DNA of 64,000 bases from Anseranas semipalmata (lineage: Eukaryota > Chordata > Aves > Anseriformes > Anseranatidae), in assembly GCA_013399115.1 (NCBI GenBank), contig VXAA01000979.1, forward strand, positions 124,001 through 188,000, in the 5' to 3' direction. The translations under genes were made by a program, and so were the position numbers. Shown here piece by piece: positions 53,297-63,911 of this stretch (the stretch's first letter is position 1; each line of letters begins with the position of its first letter). The notes under the pieces were generated by a model. It worked only from the letters and a program-made list of their open reading frames with translations, was not told the DNA's origin and searched no databases.

Positions 53297-53349
53297 CATC
53301 ATTTGTTATTTTGCAATGATACAAATGATAGCATCATTTGTTATTTTGC
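53297..53349 (+). repeat. Direct duplication of an 18-base segment with an internal hairpin
   Basis: CATCATTTGTTATTTTGC occurs at 53297-53314 and again, exactly, at 53332-53349, with a 35-base period. The sequence between and into the second copy forms ACAAATGAT / AGC / ATCATTTGT (53321-53329, loop 53330-53332, 53333-53341), a perfect 9-base stem. This is a local tandem duplication of recent origin, since no base differs. Confidence 0.9.
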
Positions 53350-55502
53350 TCTGTACATCACTTTTATATGGTGAAGTTCATTTACATGAGTCCGTATGGC
53401 TTCCTAGCTACAATTCCCTTTATTAAGTGGCTATGAGATAGTTTCAGCTTCTTCCCAGAACATGGCTCAGCTGAGAGTCTGATGCTCCAACTCAGAATTT
53501 TAGTTTTGAAACTGTTTAGCAGTGCCCCTTTTTGAGATTGATTTGATGGCTGTCACTGTGATAAATAGTGCTTTACAAGACTTAGTGTGAACACAAACCA
53601 CATGAATAGCTTCTTAGTTTTATCGGGATTTTATTGACAAATGGTTTCCAGAGCTTGTTTCTGACCTTTGTCTCATAGCAAACAATGGTGCCTCCTTAAG
53701 CCAAAGTTTACCCTACGTTAAGGTTTGCCTGTAGCTACAAATCTAAAATAGGCAGATAAAAAATAGAAATGAGCTAATTTGCCAGTGTTTCTGTATTTAA
53801 ACTTTCCTCTCCTTTGAAGTAAATCCACAGGTATTTCATGATGTTGGCTTCCAGAGAACACAAGTATTTCCCCAGATAATTATCCTTTGGAAACTTCTGC
53901 AGTAACTCCTTTTTAAAACAAAACAGGCAGAGTGGCAAGACTATTGAGAAGAAAGAAGGAAAGATCAGAAATGTTACAAGCTCAACAGCAAGGAACTAAC
54001 AGAATCATGCAGGATGAGAATTGAGGCTCTTTTTCCAAATATACTACTGACTGGAGCCATAGTTGCTTTGTCTTTGTGGGTCATGTAAATCTGAAGTGTT
54101 TGGGCTATAACAGACATCACGTACATGTGCACTTGCATGATGCATACCTTGTAGGGTAGATATTAAACTTGCTTCACACACACCAGAGCAGGAGAAAAGA
54201 TCTGCCTTTGCACAGCGCATACGGGAAAAAATTCTGGACACTAGCAGCCCAGCTAGCTACATACATTTGCCTATATATTAACTTCTAAAATATAATAATA
54301 ATTATAATTGTAATTGCTATATTATATTAATTTATAATACTATTTATCTTAATCATTTTTGTTATATATTGGTTTTGCCTTCTGGACATAGGTCCAGAAA
54401 TCCTGGAAAAATGTGTACAATTCTCAAATTCTGCTTAGACAAGTGGAGAGAATTACACGGCTGAGGAAATGTGGTCAGAATTAGACACTCAGAAGCCAGG
54501 TTCGTTAAGAGGTTGCTGACTTCCTCCTTGTGCCCATTGCCCCATTAGTTACACCTGGTCTAAATGGATGGGGAAGGACTCTTTCCCACTGGTCACTAAA
54601 TGGGCAGGAGCGCCGTGACACGACAAATTGACCCCACTTCCTTCAACAAACAAGACAAATCCCACTACATATAAAAACAACCCCATACCTGGCAGAGGTT
54701 CTCTTCTCCCCTGCAGCTGGTGTTGCAGTTGTTGGTGGTGTTGCTTACGAAGGCGAGATAAAAATATATCAGCCTTGCTACAGGAAGCGTATTGGCACCG
54801 GCTCAGCCTCAGACCATGGCTGGAGCTTCCAGGGTCAGGGGAAGTCATTCAGCTCTCCCTTCCAGAAGCAAAACAGCGACCAGCAGGCAGCCAGGACTGC
54901 CAGTTGTCCCACAGAAATGAGCACCCATCCCTGGACTCTCCTGAAAGCAGGATTAAATTTCTCCCCGGTGCAGGGAGGGGGTGAGGCGGTCTGAGAAGGA
55001 AAACAGCAGAGCCTCACCACTGACCGCGGGCTTGCACAGGGTCACCGTGGCTCAGCTGACTCGCTGCCGCTGCCAACCCGTGCTCACAGCAATGTGGGGA
55101 GCACAAAATGGCCGCTGGCCTACTTGCAGAGGGGCCAGGGGGAACAGCAGGTGCTCGCCCCAGCTCTCAGGGTGGCACATGCGTGGCTCCCCGGCTTACT
55201 CCCCACTTCAACTCGTAACTTACCTCATTCCACATTCAGCGCTGACTCTGGAGCTTCCACGTGCAAGAGCAAGTGGTGGATAAAGCCAGGAGCACAGGCC
55301 CAGTTTCCCCTCTGATATTTAAGAGAGATCCCATGAACATGGAAGTAGGACTGGGCTCAGTGGGTGTTCTCTGATTTGAATGTGAAGATAACGGAAGAGC
55401 AGTCTGCCAGTCTACATTGGTGCCGTTCTATTAAAGTCAAGGAAGAATTGGTATTTTAATTCCAGTCATGCCTTCCAGCCTGTTAACCATCTTAGTGGCC
55501 CT

Positions 55503-55547
55503 TTACTAATATATGTTGTCATAATATATGTTGTCATATATTAGTAA
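55503..55547. repeat. 13-base inverted repeat built on a 15-base tandem duplication
   Basis: TTACTAATATATG (55503-55515) and its exact reverse complement CATATATTAGTAA (55535-55547) flank a 19-base loop. Overlapping this, TAATATATGTTGTCA occurs twice in tandem (55507-55521 and 55522-55536). The structure ends about 22 bases before the CR1 copy. Confidence 0.9.
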
Positions 55548-55569
55548 CCTTTTGTCACCCCGTTGTCAT

Positions 55570-55720
55570 GCCCCATCCCTGGAAGTGTTCAAGGCCAGGT
55601 TGGATGGGGCCTTGAGCAACCTGATCTAGTGGAAAATGTCCATGCCCACGGCAGGGAGTTGGAGCTAGAAAATCTTTAAAGGTCCCTTCCAGTCCAAACC
55701 ATTCTGTGACTCTATGGTTC
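55570..55720 (+). mobile_element. CR1 LINE, 3' end
   Basis: A 5'-truncated copy holding only the last ~150 bases. CCCATCCCTGGAAGTGTTCA, then GGTTGGATGGGGCCTTGAGC, AACCTGATCTAGTGG, AAGGTCCCTTCCAGTCCAAA and CATTCTGTGACTCTATGG occur in the exact order of the avian CR1 tail. CR1 mobilises by target-primed reverse transcription and ends in short octamer-like repeats instead of poly-A, which is what is seen here. Its low divergence makes it the youngest-looking of the three CR1 copies. Confidence 0.93.
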
Positions 55721-56265
55721 CATATTTTATGTTAACTCTAAATATTTTCTGCTGAAAAGAGGTTCAGTGCCTTAATTTGGATCACACTGTCATTGCCGCC
55801 CCCTGGCACAGCTCCAGAAATGTATGTGTAATTTTTAATCACACATGCATACTCATTACTAATTTTGGATTTTAAACAGTTTGAGATAAGAAATACACTT
55901 TTCATCCACCTTTAAATAGGGAGTTAGAAGCTTGTTTGTGCTACCCGCCTTGGCTGGTATTTGTTTGGAATATGAGCCTTATGTCTCTTGAGACAATGTC
56001 TGCTTTTGATATGGTTGCTAAATCCAGTTCTTTTCCTTGTTAAATTTGGCTGCCTCAATGGAGTAATCCACCCTTCCACAGACCAGATGACTAGAAAGGC
56101 TGGTTACATTTTTCAAGCAGTTCTCTTCTGCGATGATCAGATTACAGTAAATGTATCAGCAATTATACAAATAAAAATATATTTTAACTTCAAGGGCTTG
56201 GGGTTTTTTGAAATAGCAATTCTAAGAAATTGCAGAAAATGTGAAAATTATAACATATATTAGTA

Positions 56266-56680
56266 GAGGGCCAAGGGGCTGAAGTGCATGACTTATGAGC
56301 AGAGGCTGAGAGAACTGAGTTTGTTCAGCCTGGAGAAGGCTAAAAGGGGGCTCTAAGTGCTGGTATAACTACCTGTTGGGTAGTTATAGAGAAGATGGAG
56401 ACACTTTCTTAGAGGTCAACAGCAAAAGAGGAAACAGAGATGAACTGCAAGAAGGAAATTCCTATTAGGAAAAAGTTCCTCACCATGAGGGTGGCCAAAC
56501 ACCAGAACAAGTTGTCCAAAGAGCTTGTGGAGATTTCATCTTTGCAGATACTCAAAACTCAACTAGACAAAGCCCTGAGCAACCTGATCTGATACTGAGT
56601 TAGTCCTGTTTTGAGCAGAGGATTAGACCAGATGACTTCCAGAAACCTTTTCTAACCTAAATTATGCTTTGATTCTATGA
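56266..56680 (+). mobile_element. CR1 LINE, 3' fragment of an older type
   Basis: About 415 bases. The 5' part is CTGAAGTGCATGACTTATGA with TTGTTCAGCCTGGAGAAGGC. The middle holds GGAAATTCCTATTAGG and CACCATGAGGGTGGCCAAAC. The 3' part holds GAGCAACCTGATCTGATACT, TTAGACCAGATGACTTCCAG, TTCTAACCTAAATTATGCTT and GATTCTATGA. The 3' end differs from the copy 545 bases upstream, so they are separate insertions of different subfamilies in the same orientation. It is 5'-truncated, with no open RT frame. Confidence 0.92.
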
Positions 56681-57830
56681 AAAATATTGTAACTGATTGT
56701 CAGATTAGACACAGAGTGACAGGCATACCACAACTTGCGCAAGGAACAAGAAACACTAAAATAATTTACATTATTTCAAGAAGTAGTTTTGCCAACATAC
56801 AAATATAGCCTGTGTATTTCATATTTATTATAAAGTTATTTTATCTTCACTAGTTGTGAGTTTCTGGGATGCTGTGACAGCCTATGCCTGAGGCTCCTGA
56901 GATCCAGCAGCTTCTCAGCGAAGCCAAGACCTTTGCTAAATTCTTGCTACCAAATATCAGAATAATTGCTCAGCTCTGTCTCACATCAGTTACAGAAGAT
57001 GCTCCTGAAGGATGTCTTTTTGTTTGTCTTTCTTTCTGGAATGCATAAATCCCTATTTAATCAATCACAGGAGCTGCAAGGCTGGCAGTTCATTGTGCTG
57101 TTTCTGTTCAGGCTTCCAGTGATATGTCTGGTGAGGAGAACATTTTGCTTGCATACGCCCAGGAATGGTGACCGCCTCTATGGAAGAAATGTGGAGAATA
57201 ATAGATACATTCCTCTTGATTAGCAGACTAGAAGGTAACTCTGTAACATACCCTGCAGCTATGATAAAAGAGATATAACCGGAGATGAAATAATAGAACT
57301 CAAATTCTGTGGAGAAGTAAAGACTATATGATCATTTTTCTCTCTCTCTCTGGGGCATGCTTCAGAAGTGGGGCTGGACCAACTATGTGGAATAATTCAG
57401 ATTTGGACTGACAAGTAATCACAAATTTAAGAGTTCAATATGTGAAGTAATTTAAAACCTACTCCAAAAAAAAAAGAAAAAAAAAAAAAAAGACAGGTTT
57501 GGGAGGGGTTTCTTTTTGGAAAATATTTATCTGTAGCCAAGTCTAAGTCAAGCATTATGTCTAACTCCTTAGCTATAGTCAATACAGAGAAACAGGCACA
57601 TCTGGAGGTCAATTTGCTTTATTCAAGGATATGCATTTAAGACTGTGATGCTTATAGCTGGTCAGATGTATACCACCCAAAGGTTTCTGTTTCATAATGT
57701 TGAATATTAAATATTTATCTTTGGAAATAAGAAAAATTGTTTTGACTTTTTCTAAAAAAAAAAAAAAAGTGAGGGTTATTACTTTAAAGAAGAAAGTACT
57801 TTGATTAATAATTACAAAATTGCAAAATTA
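56681..57830. other. Non-coding stretch
   Basis: AT-rich sequence with a short (TC)n at about 57339-57351 and A-runs at 57466-57491 and 57755-57768. A good 3' splice-site-like string ends at 57111, but no exon with a matching donor is convincing. No repeat family was recognised. Confidence 0.5.
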
Positions 57831-58093
57831 AACATTTAGCTCTATTTCAGGGCAAAAAAGAACCTCAAACTTTTTTTTTTTTGCAGTTTTTTGTTTTTCT
57901 CAAAAAAAAAAAAAAAAAAAAAAAAAAAATTAACCCCCCTTTTTTCCTTTCTCAAANNNNNNNNNNNNNNNNNNNNNNNNNNNNNNNNNNNNNNNNNNNN
58001 NNNNNNNNAAATTTAGCTTTATTTCAGGGAAAAAAAAAACCTCAAATTTTTTTTTTTGCAGTTTTTTTTTTTTCTCAAAAAAAAAAAAAAAAA
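57831..58093. other. Assembly gap flanked by two copies of the same segment
   Basis: 57957-58008 is a run of 52 N. Left of it, from 57831, the order is CATTTAGCTCTATTTCAGGG, an A-run, CCTCAAAC, a T-run, GCAG, a T-run, CTC, then A28. Right of it, from 58009, the same order returns: ATTTAGCTTTATTTCAGGG, an A-run, CCTCAAAT, a T-run, GCAG, a T-run, CTC, A18. Only homopolymer lengths and a few adjacent bases differ. The last 27 bases before the gap are themselves runs of C, T and A. This fits a failed join or false duplication at homopolymers, although a true tandem duplication is possible. Confidence 0.85.
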
Positions 58094-58240
58094 CAGAAAA
58101 AATCTAACTCACTGATTTCCATTCTACAAGTCCAGTACCACATACATTATGGTAGGGTGGATTCAGTATTTACAAAGCAAAACAAAAAGCCTCTTAAGTA
58201 GCAAATATGTTTGTTAATAAGCTGCAGGATGTGATTTGTT

Positions 58241-58258
58241 AATTATTATTATTATTAC
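58241..58258 (+). repeat. Short (ATT)n tract
   Basis: About six ATT units in an AT-rich context. Confidence 0.8.
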
Positions 58259-59015
58259 TTTGTTGCCTTATTTAGCAAATTACTGTGCATTTCCTTCAAA
58301 TGCCTGTGATTAAAAATGTTTCATACATTTTAAGAAAGTGATTATCCTCTTGAAACAGAATATGTGACAGTTTGGTATTTTTATTCATTGATTTATGATC
58401 CTATTTAAAATTTAAGAGTTATCCAGTCAGGGAAAACAGTACTTGAAAGTACAAACACAGAACATGGACAAATATGCTGAAATGCTCAAAGGAAGCTCTT
58501 TCAAACAGCCAAAGGACTGTGTAGTATTTGTGCAAGATATTCCACAAAGAAAGAACTTAAAAAGCAAAACTAAAAACATTAAAAAGTCCAGAAGTTTTCT
58601 CTCTCCAAAAATAATGCTAGATCCACAACAAACAGTTCAGCCACCACTAAACTCAAGTGGGGTCTGATCCAGTCATTATTTCAGTGCTTGAAATGAAAGG
58701 GATTTGATGAGAATGTATGATAGATTATTTTCTGCACGTTTTTAATTGGGTGACTTCTTCCCTTAAAGGGTTCCTAATTTTTCACACATGTCTCCAAATA
58801 TCCTCTGCCAATACTAAATTCTGCTCAGATGGATTTTCTGTTAGAGAAAAATTTGGCAGTTACAACTCTTTGACTGTAATCCAGCAAATCCAAGTAGGAG
58901 GAGCCAGCAAATTGAAATGTTTTATGTAGATAGCATGTTACTTCTTTGTGCATCCAGATTTACACATTCTTGGGATAAATAAAGTCATGAACTTTCTTTT
59001 AGTTGCTTTTGACTT

Positions 59016-59021
59016 AAAAAA

Positions 59022-59081
<60 letters not shown>

Positions 59082-59100
59082 AGGAAAGAAAGAAGGAAAG
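59016..59100 (+). repeat. (GAAA)n purine microsatellite
   Basis: An A-run passes into a nearly pure GAAA array of about 65 bases, followed by two AAGG-type interruptions at the right end. The order (A-run, then GAAA) fits slippage from a poly-A tail, but no SINE or LINE body was recognised upstream. Confidence 0.95.
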
Positions 59101-60909
59101 CAAGCATCAGTAACACAGAATCTTCTTCTTCCAAATCATTAGCAATTCTTTCTCTGGTCTTTAGTCTACCAGAAGTTAACTGGCTGTATTTACTAATGTG
59201 TACACATCTCTCTCCCTTTGTCCATGGTAGTGTATACAATCTGATGAAGGCATTTTTAAAAATTAAAAGTGATTCGGTCAGATGGCTTGAACTATCCATA
59301 GTCTTCTTAGGAAGGATTAATCTTATTAAGTAGGTGAATGCCTTAGGATTTTATGTCCTCTTTAGATATTCCCTCTTTTAATCTTCTGAAAAGGGATTTG
59401 AGAGAAAGAGAGAGATACCATTTGTTAAATTTACTTAAAAAATAGAAGACTTCGGGTGAATAAATTACAGACACTTAAATCAGAAAGAGAATTGAGATTT
59501 CCAAGTTTGTAGATGAATATTTAAGTATGCCAATAATGAGCAGTTGAAATAGTACAGCTGAGCAAAGCAAGGCAGCTTTAAAAGGCCCCAAATGGTTACA
59601 TCCAGATTCTATGATTTTATGAGTGATTATTTTTGCTAGAGATTTAAACAAAACCTACCTTCTTACTCCAGTTTGCTGAAAAAAAATGACTTGAAGAATG
59701 GGTTGCACCATACCACTGATGCCTCCTTTGTACAACAACATCAGAAGGCAGACACAGGTTTATGGCTAGAAAGCTCCCATATATAAGTTCTGTTAGAGGG
59801 ACAATTGCTTGTATGCTTGATTTATGGAGGACATGCTCATTACAAAAATCTGCATAAATTATTTCTTCTATTTTGTTTGTTTGTTTTTGTTTTTAACTTT
59901 TTTGTCTCTCCTGCACGTTTGGGTTTATCGGGTAATTACTGAGATTAACAACCATTCCCCATTCTAAAGGCTCAACAGACAGGGCTATGTCAGAACTGGA
60001 AATTCTGTTTCACAGGAAGTTCTGACATTTTTAAATATATCCAACTTTGCAGGGGAAGAAATCAGAATTTGTAAATTCCCATAAAACAAAATGTTCCAAA
60101 AAAATCAAGTCAATAGAAATGTCATTTTGTTAAAATAATAATAAAAAATCTATTTAGTTTTTAGGTTTTTTTCTTTCCCCGCTCACGCTTCTGCATTGAT
60201 GACCTGCGCACACACAGCACCATGGACCCCATCCATACACAGATGCCAGCAATGTACAAGAGGAGTAGTATTATTCCTTGTTTTCCTTAATGGTTCTAAT
60301 GTAAAATACAACATTTTAGGGCTCTTTCATGGCTCGGTTATGAACTAATGAAACATAATTATACTCACATCAGATTGGGTAAGGTTATTGGCTTTAGTGA
60401 GAATGGTTAAGAATATAGGAAATTGGACCTGGGTGTAAAGATAGCTGATAATTATGCTTAGTAGTAAAAACCAGAGAAGCACAGGAAGAAGATCCAACCG
60501 TAATGTAAGAGGGTGCAGTTTCCAATAAAGTGAGCTAAGCCTGCTCAAGCAAGGCCAAATCTGCTAACCTACACACAATCCCACCCAAATATGTTCATTA
60601 TATAGAACTGTACGGCACATTTAATATTCCTTGACTTGTGATGTCTTTGTTACAGGTACTGGCTTTTTTTATTGGTTTTGGACAGGCTCCAAAATCATGG
60701 ATTTACAGATTATTTGAACACACTGAGATATTTTAATTGGCTAAAATGCAAACATTTTACGTTTAATGAAGGATAACTTTGGAGCCTGATTTTCCACTGC
60801 CTTGTATTGTATGTAGGCATTACTTTACAGCAGGAGAAAGGTCTCAAAGTGCAGTTTAGGAGCTCACTGCTCGTGAACTTCCTATGACATTAAGCCCAGT
60901 GGGCTTTGA
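59101..60909. other. Non-coding stretch, AT-rich
   Basis: Unique sequence with no repeat body recognised. A CR1-like tail string (GATTCTATGATTTTATGAG) near 59606 stands alone. A 90-base island of higher G+C at about 60177-60265 carries the minus-strand frame described as a finding. Confidence 0.5.
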
Positions 60910-61048
60910 GAAACCTTCTCCTGCGTGACTGGTTCTGCTCTGGCTCTTCCCTACTGTCACAGCAACACAACGGGGTTCACAGTTAATGCAACTGGTCTGT
61001 GGGGCTTTTCCCAAGCATTAGGTGTTCCTGTGGTCACCTCCTACTTCA
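60910..61048 (+). CDS. Weak candidate exon, unrecognised protein
   Basis: In the frame that includes GTG at 60925 the sequence is open from a stop at 60907-60909 to the donor-like TACTTCA|GTAAGC (GT at 61049-61050) and beyond. It reads about 46 codons, with two N-glycosylation sequons (S-N-T-T and V-N-A-T) and a hydrophobic stretch G-V-P-V-V-T-S-Y-F before the donor. G+C is higher than in the flanks. The donor leaves one base, which is the phase needed by the exon candidate at 63202. The 3' splice site is poor (AG at 60909-60910 after a weak pyrimidine tract), so the start is a guess. It may be chance. Confidence 0.2.
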
Positions 61049-63201
61049 GTAAGCAGGCTTTGGAAGATAGCAGTGAAGAAATATCTGTTGCCAGATCATG
61101 CTGTATTACAGCTTTTTTTTCAGCTATTATAGTACTTGCTAAGCCCCGGAGTAGATGATGAAAAGGAGAAGCAAAATACTGCTTAAAATATCAACGTCTT
61201 TTGCCACAAACCTGTTTCAATCACAGCTTGTCCTGGACTCTGAGCTTACTTCTCAGCATATGTAAAGCCTAAATTTGGCATATCATTTCATCATATGTTT
61301 AACTTAAAACCTTCAAGTATTACTATTGTACTATGAAGAGTGCTCAAGTACTTCACTGCTATGTTTAACTAGGGCTTAAAATGAAGTAAGTACATAAGAT
61401 ACAAGGCAGAAAAGAATGTGTCCTTGATTTGAGGTGCTTTCACTGTTGGTTTGGAGAATATATTTTATCACTAAATAATTTCTGATTTTTGCAAAATGTT
61501 ATGGAAATGGCTCCTTGACGCAGTGTCAGAGCTGGGATTATCATGTTTTCCTGTTGCTTCTCATTTGACACAAATCTGTGGCAACGGTATCTTGGGGGCT
61601 GTGGGAAATGTGTATGAAATTGTGTTGACATTGCAAATGAACTTACAAGCTTTTCCTTTAAAATCTTTTATGTAATTTGTGCTTTACTGCTTACAATATA
61701 GTGGCAATGTTCTGGATCATTTCAGAAATGTATGCAGTGGTTCTCACGCAAATTGTGTATTCAGAGACCAAGTTTTGAACTGAATGTCACCCTAACCACC
61801 ATTTTTGTGTATGTGAGTTGTAGGTGACGCTACATGATGTGTTTTCTATCTCATGTCGCTGAGTCACGTTGCAGACAAACAGTGGATAAATAAGAGCACT
61901 AGCAAAATCAGTTTATACAAAAGACAGCATTTCCATTACACAACATATTGAGACTGATCATGCTTTTCATGTGAAAGTTCACAATACAATCATGCAAGAA
62001 GGAATAACTGCGAGGTCACCAAACTGCTCACTGCATCACTTGGTAGTAAACAAGCGCTTGCCTCATAAAATGTGTCTTTCTATTAAATTCCTGCCTTGAA
62101 AGTTTTATTTAGCCAAGAGGTTGGGGTGTTTCATTAGGAGACAAAACATCTCTGTTTAGACTTTTTGTTCCTTCTTGAATTCAGTTTGCTGAAAAAACTC
62201 CGAGTTGTACAGAGTGTTACTTGTTTAAATTAGGGCTTTCCTATTCAAATAACCTTATTCTATTTCTCTGACAAGTTGCTTAAGGCAAGCCAAAAATGGG
62301 ATCTTTATTTCACACAGATGAGATGTGAGCATGCTGGCTTGGAGGATAGGTTCCATATAGCTCTTCTGACTACAAACATAGCAAGCGAGACTGCAAATAT
62401 TTTCATTCTTAAAGACAGAAGTCACTCTAAGCTCCAGTTTTGCCTTCTACAGTCTTATATCCTTTGACGTGGATTGTTTATAAGAAATACCTCCACTTTG
62501 CTGATTTCTGTTCTTTTTTCTAGCCCCTCTCATATCTGTTGATAACAGATTAGTGAAAGAGGGAATATAAATAATGAATGAGCTATTAAACTGCAGGATC
62601 CTAGTGAAAATCTGCAAGAAACTCAGACTTTTCCAGAGAGTACTAACATGACTCATACTGTATGTTTGTATGATATTGGCAGCTATAAAACTTGGGAGAG
62701 ATTATTTTAAAAGGTTGTGTTCTCACATATCTTTAAGTATTTGTCATTGTGGGTCTTCATGAGAAGTCTGTGTTTAAGTTGTGTAAGAGTGCTGCAGATA
62801 AATTATTATTGCTAGTGGATCATTTGGGACCATCCACTTCCATCTTCTGGCTTCATAAGTCAACAATTCTAGCTCCAGCTGAAGAGACCAAGACACAGCT
62901 TCATGCAGAGAATATTACTGGATCTTCGAGTAGTGGCCACAGCTGGCCCAGGGAGCCACATGGGTCATGGATTTGACTCAGTGAGCTGCACTAAAACTGA
63001 AACTGTAAATTTGAAAACTTTCACAGTTGTGATTTTTTCAAGGTGTTTTGTTTCATGCTGAGATTTATTTGCAACTCTTTTAAAAAATAAGCCAAATATA
63101 AAATTGACATGCCACTTCCAAATCCAAAGTCAAAACATTTCACTTAAAATACCAAAATTAAACTTTTAATCTATCTGATTCTTCCCCTCCTATTTTTCCA
63201 G
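61049..63201. other. Possible intron of the candidate gene
   Basis: AT-rich. Two further + frames could be exons. One is 62285-62467, where the reading after TTGCTTAAG is open for about 60 codons. The other is 62738-62976, after CACATATCTTTAAG, open for 79 codons with a sequon E-N-I-T. Neither has a strong donor. No repeats were recognised. Confidence 0.3.
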
Positions 63202-63456
63202 CTGAAACAATTAAGAAAATTCATCTGAAGTTCCCAAATACTCTTGCTCCCTTGAATGCAACTTGTTCAGAGAATTTACTATTTAAGATGATAAAATTGT
63301 TACTCCAAAGTAGTACAAGCAATCCTTTCTCTACAGTCAAGAAGCTCTGCAAAACTGAGAGCCAAAAGCGTTCCCAGTGGGCAGTCTGCTCTCATACTAT
63401 CCCATACAAGCAATCAAATGTTGCACGTACTGAAGCATTTAAAGATCTAATTGTAG
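63202..63456 (+). CDS. Candidate exon of an unrecognised glycoprotein-like gene
   Basis: It follows a strong 3' splice site (pyrimidine run CTTCCCCTCCTATTTTTCCAG, AG at 63200-63201). After two bases that complete a codon, 84 codons are open to GTA G|GTATTT (GT at 63457-63458). The reading has Cys at residues 21, 49 and 62, a sequon N-A-T at 18-20 and a basic middle (K-K-L-C-K-T-E). It ends in one base (phase 1), which fits the next candidate at 63556. I do not recognise the family. An open run of 84 codons is uncommon here but not unique, so the case rests on the chain of three compatible exons. Confidence 0.4.
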
Positions 63457-63555
63457 GTATTTTCAAGAAAACACCTTGCTTTAATATTTTGTTTTTATTT
63501 ACATCATTGTTTATAACTTGAATACTCCCTTGCAGTGCTGGAAACACAAACACAG

Positions 63556-63620
63556 CCATGGAGAACAATACCTCTGTGGAAATAGAATTCAGAAGTGCAT
63601 TCGGACAAAAAGATAAACTG
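63556..63620 (+). CDS. Candidate small exon of the same gene
   Basis: Between AACACAG|CC (AG at 63554-63555) and CTG|GTAAGC (GT at 63621-63622) lie two bases completing a codon plus 21 open codons starting M-E-N-N-T-S, with overlapping N-glycosylation sequons. The donor is good. A stronger-looking acceptor lies 20 bases upstream (CCCTTGCAG, AG at 63534-63535), but using it breaks phase with the previous exon. Alternatively this is the first coding exon: the ATG at 63558 sits in a fine Kozak context (GCCATGG), with the CCCTTGCAG acceptor giving a short 5' leader. The sequence does not settle which is right. Confidence 0.4.
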
Positions 63621-63757
63621 GTAAGCCCAATTACACAAATGCAAGGACTTAAAACAAGGACTGGAACCTGCAGGGTTTTCCACGTGGGAAGAGTCCTGCA
63701 TTTAAGTGGACTGGCACTGATTTTGCTCCATCTCTTTTTTCATATGTGTCACTCTAG

Positions 63758-63911
63758 AAAGCAACAACAGACTACAAACTTGTGCTACAGCTACATGGCC
63801 AGCTGAAGCCTGGAAGCCTGAGAAATTCCTCTTATGCTCCTTGCATAAACCTGTATTTCAAAGCCATTAACATTACAGATGATAGTCTTCATTCTGCCAC
63901 AATCACGATGG
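63758..63911 (+). CDS. Candidate exon of the same gene, continuing beyond the window
   Basis: A strong 3' splice site (TCTCTTTTTTCATATGTGTC then ACTCTAG, AG at 63756-63757) is followed by 51 open codons plus one base and the donor ATGG|GTAAAT (GT at 63912-63913), with a stop in frame just after it. It joins in phase 0 to the exon ending at 63620 over an intron of 137 bases. The reading alternates hydrophobic and polar residues (Y-K-L-V-L-Q-L) like a beta strand and has sequons N-S-S at 23-25 and N-I-T at 38-40, with one Cys at 29. This suggests an extracellular or lumenal domain. Family not recognised. Confidence 0.4.

Larger units (their letters stand above)
51245..55502. other. Non-coding stretch
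   Basis: Contains the (GA)n tract at 52.9 kb, a 35-base duplication at 53.3 kb and an AT-rich low-complexity patch at about 54283-54350. A string at 52135-52205 loosely resembles an ancient dispersed repeat but is not assignable. A frame at 54628-54984 (+) is opposed by 54549-54848 (-), and neither resembles a known protein. Confidence 0.5.

Noticed and set aside
59560..59622. GATTCTATGATTTTATGAG resembling a CR1 terminal repeat
   Set aside because: No CR1 sequence precedes it, and AT-rich words of this kind occur by chance.
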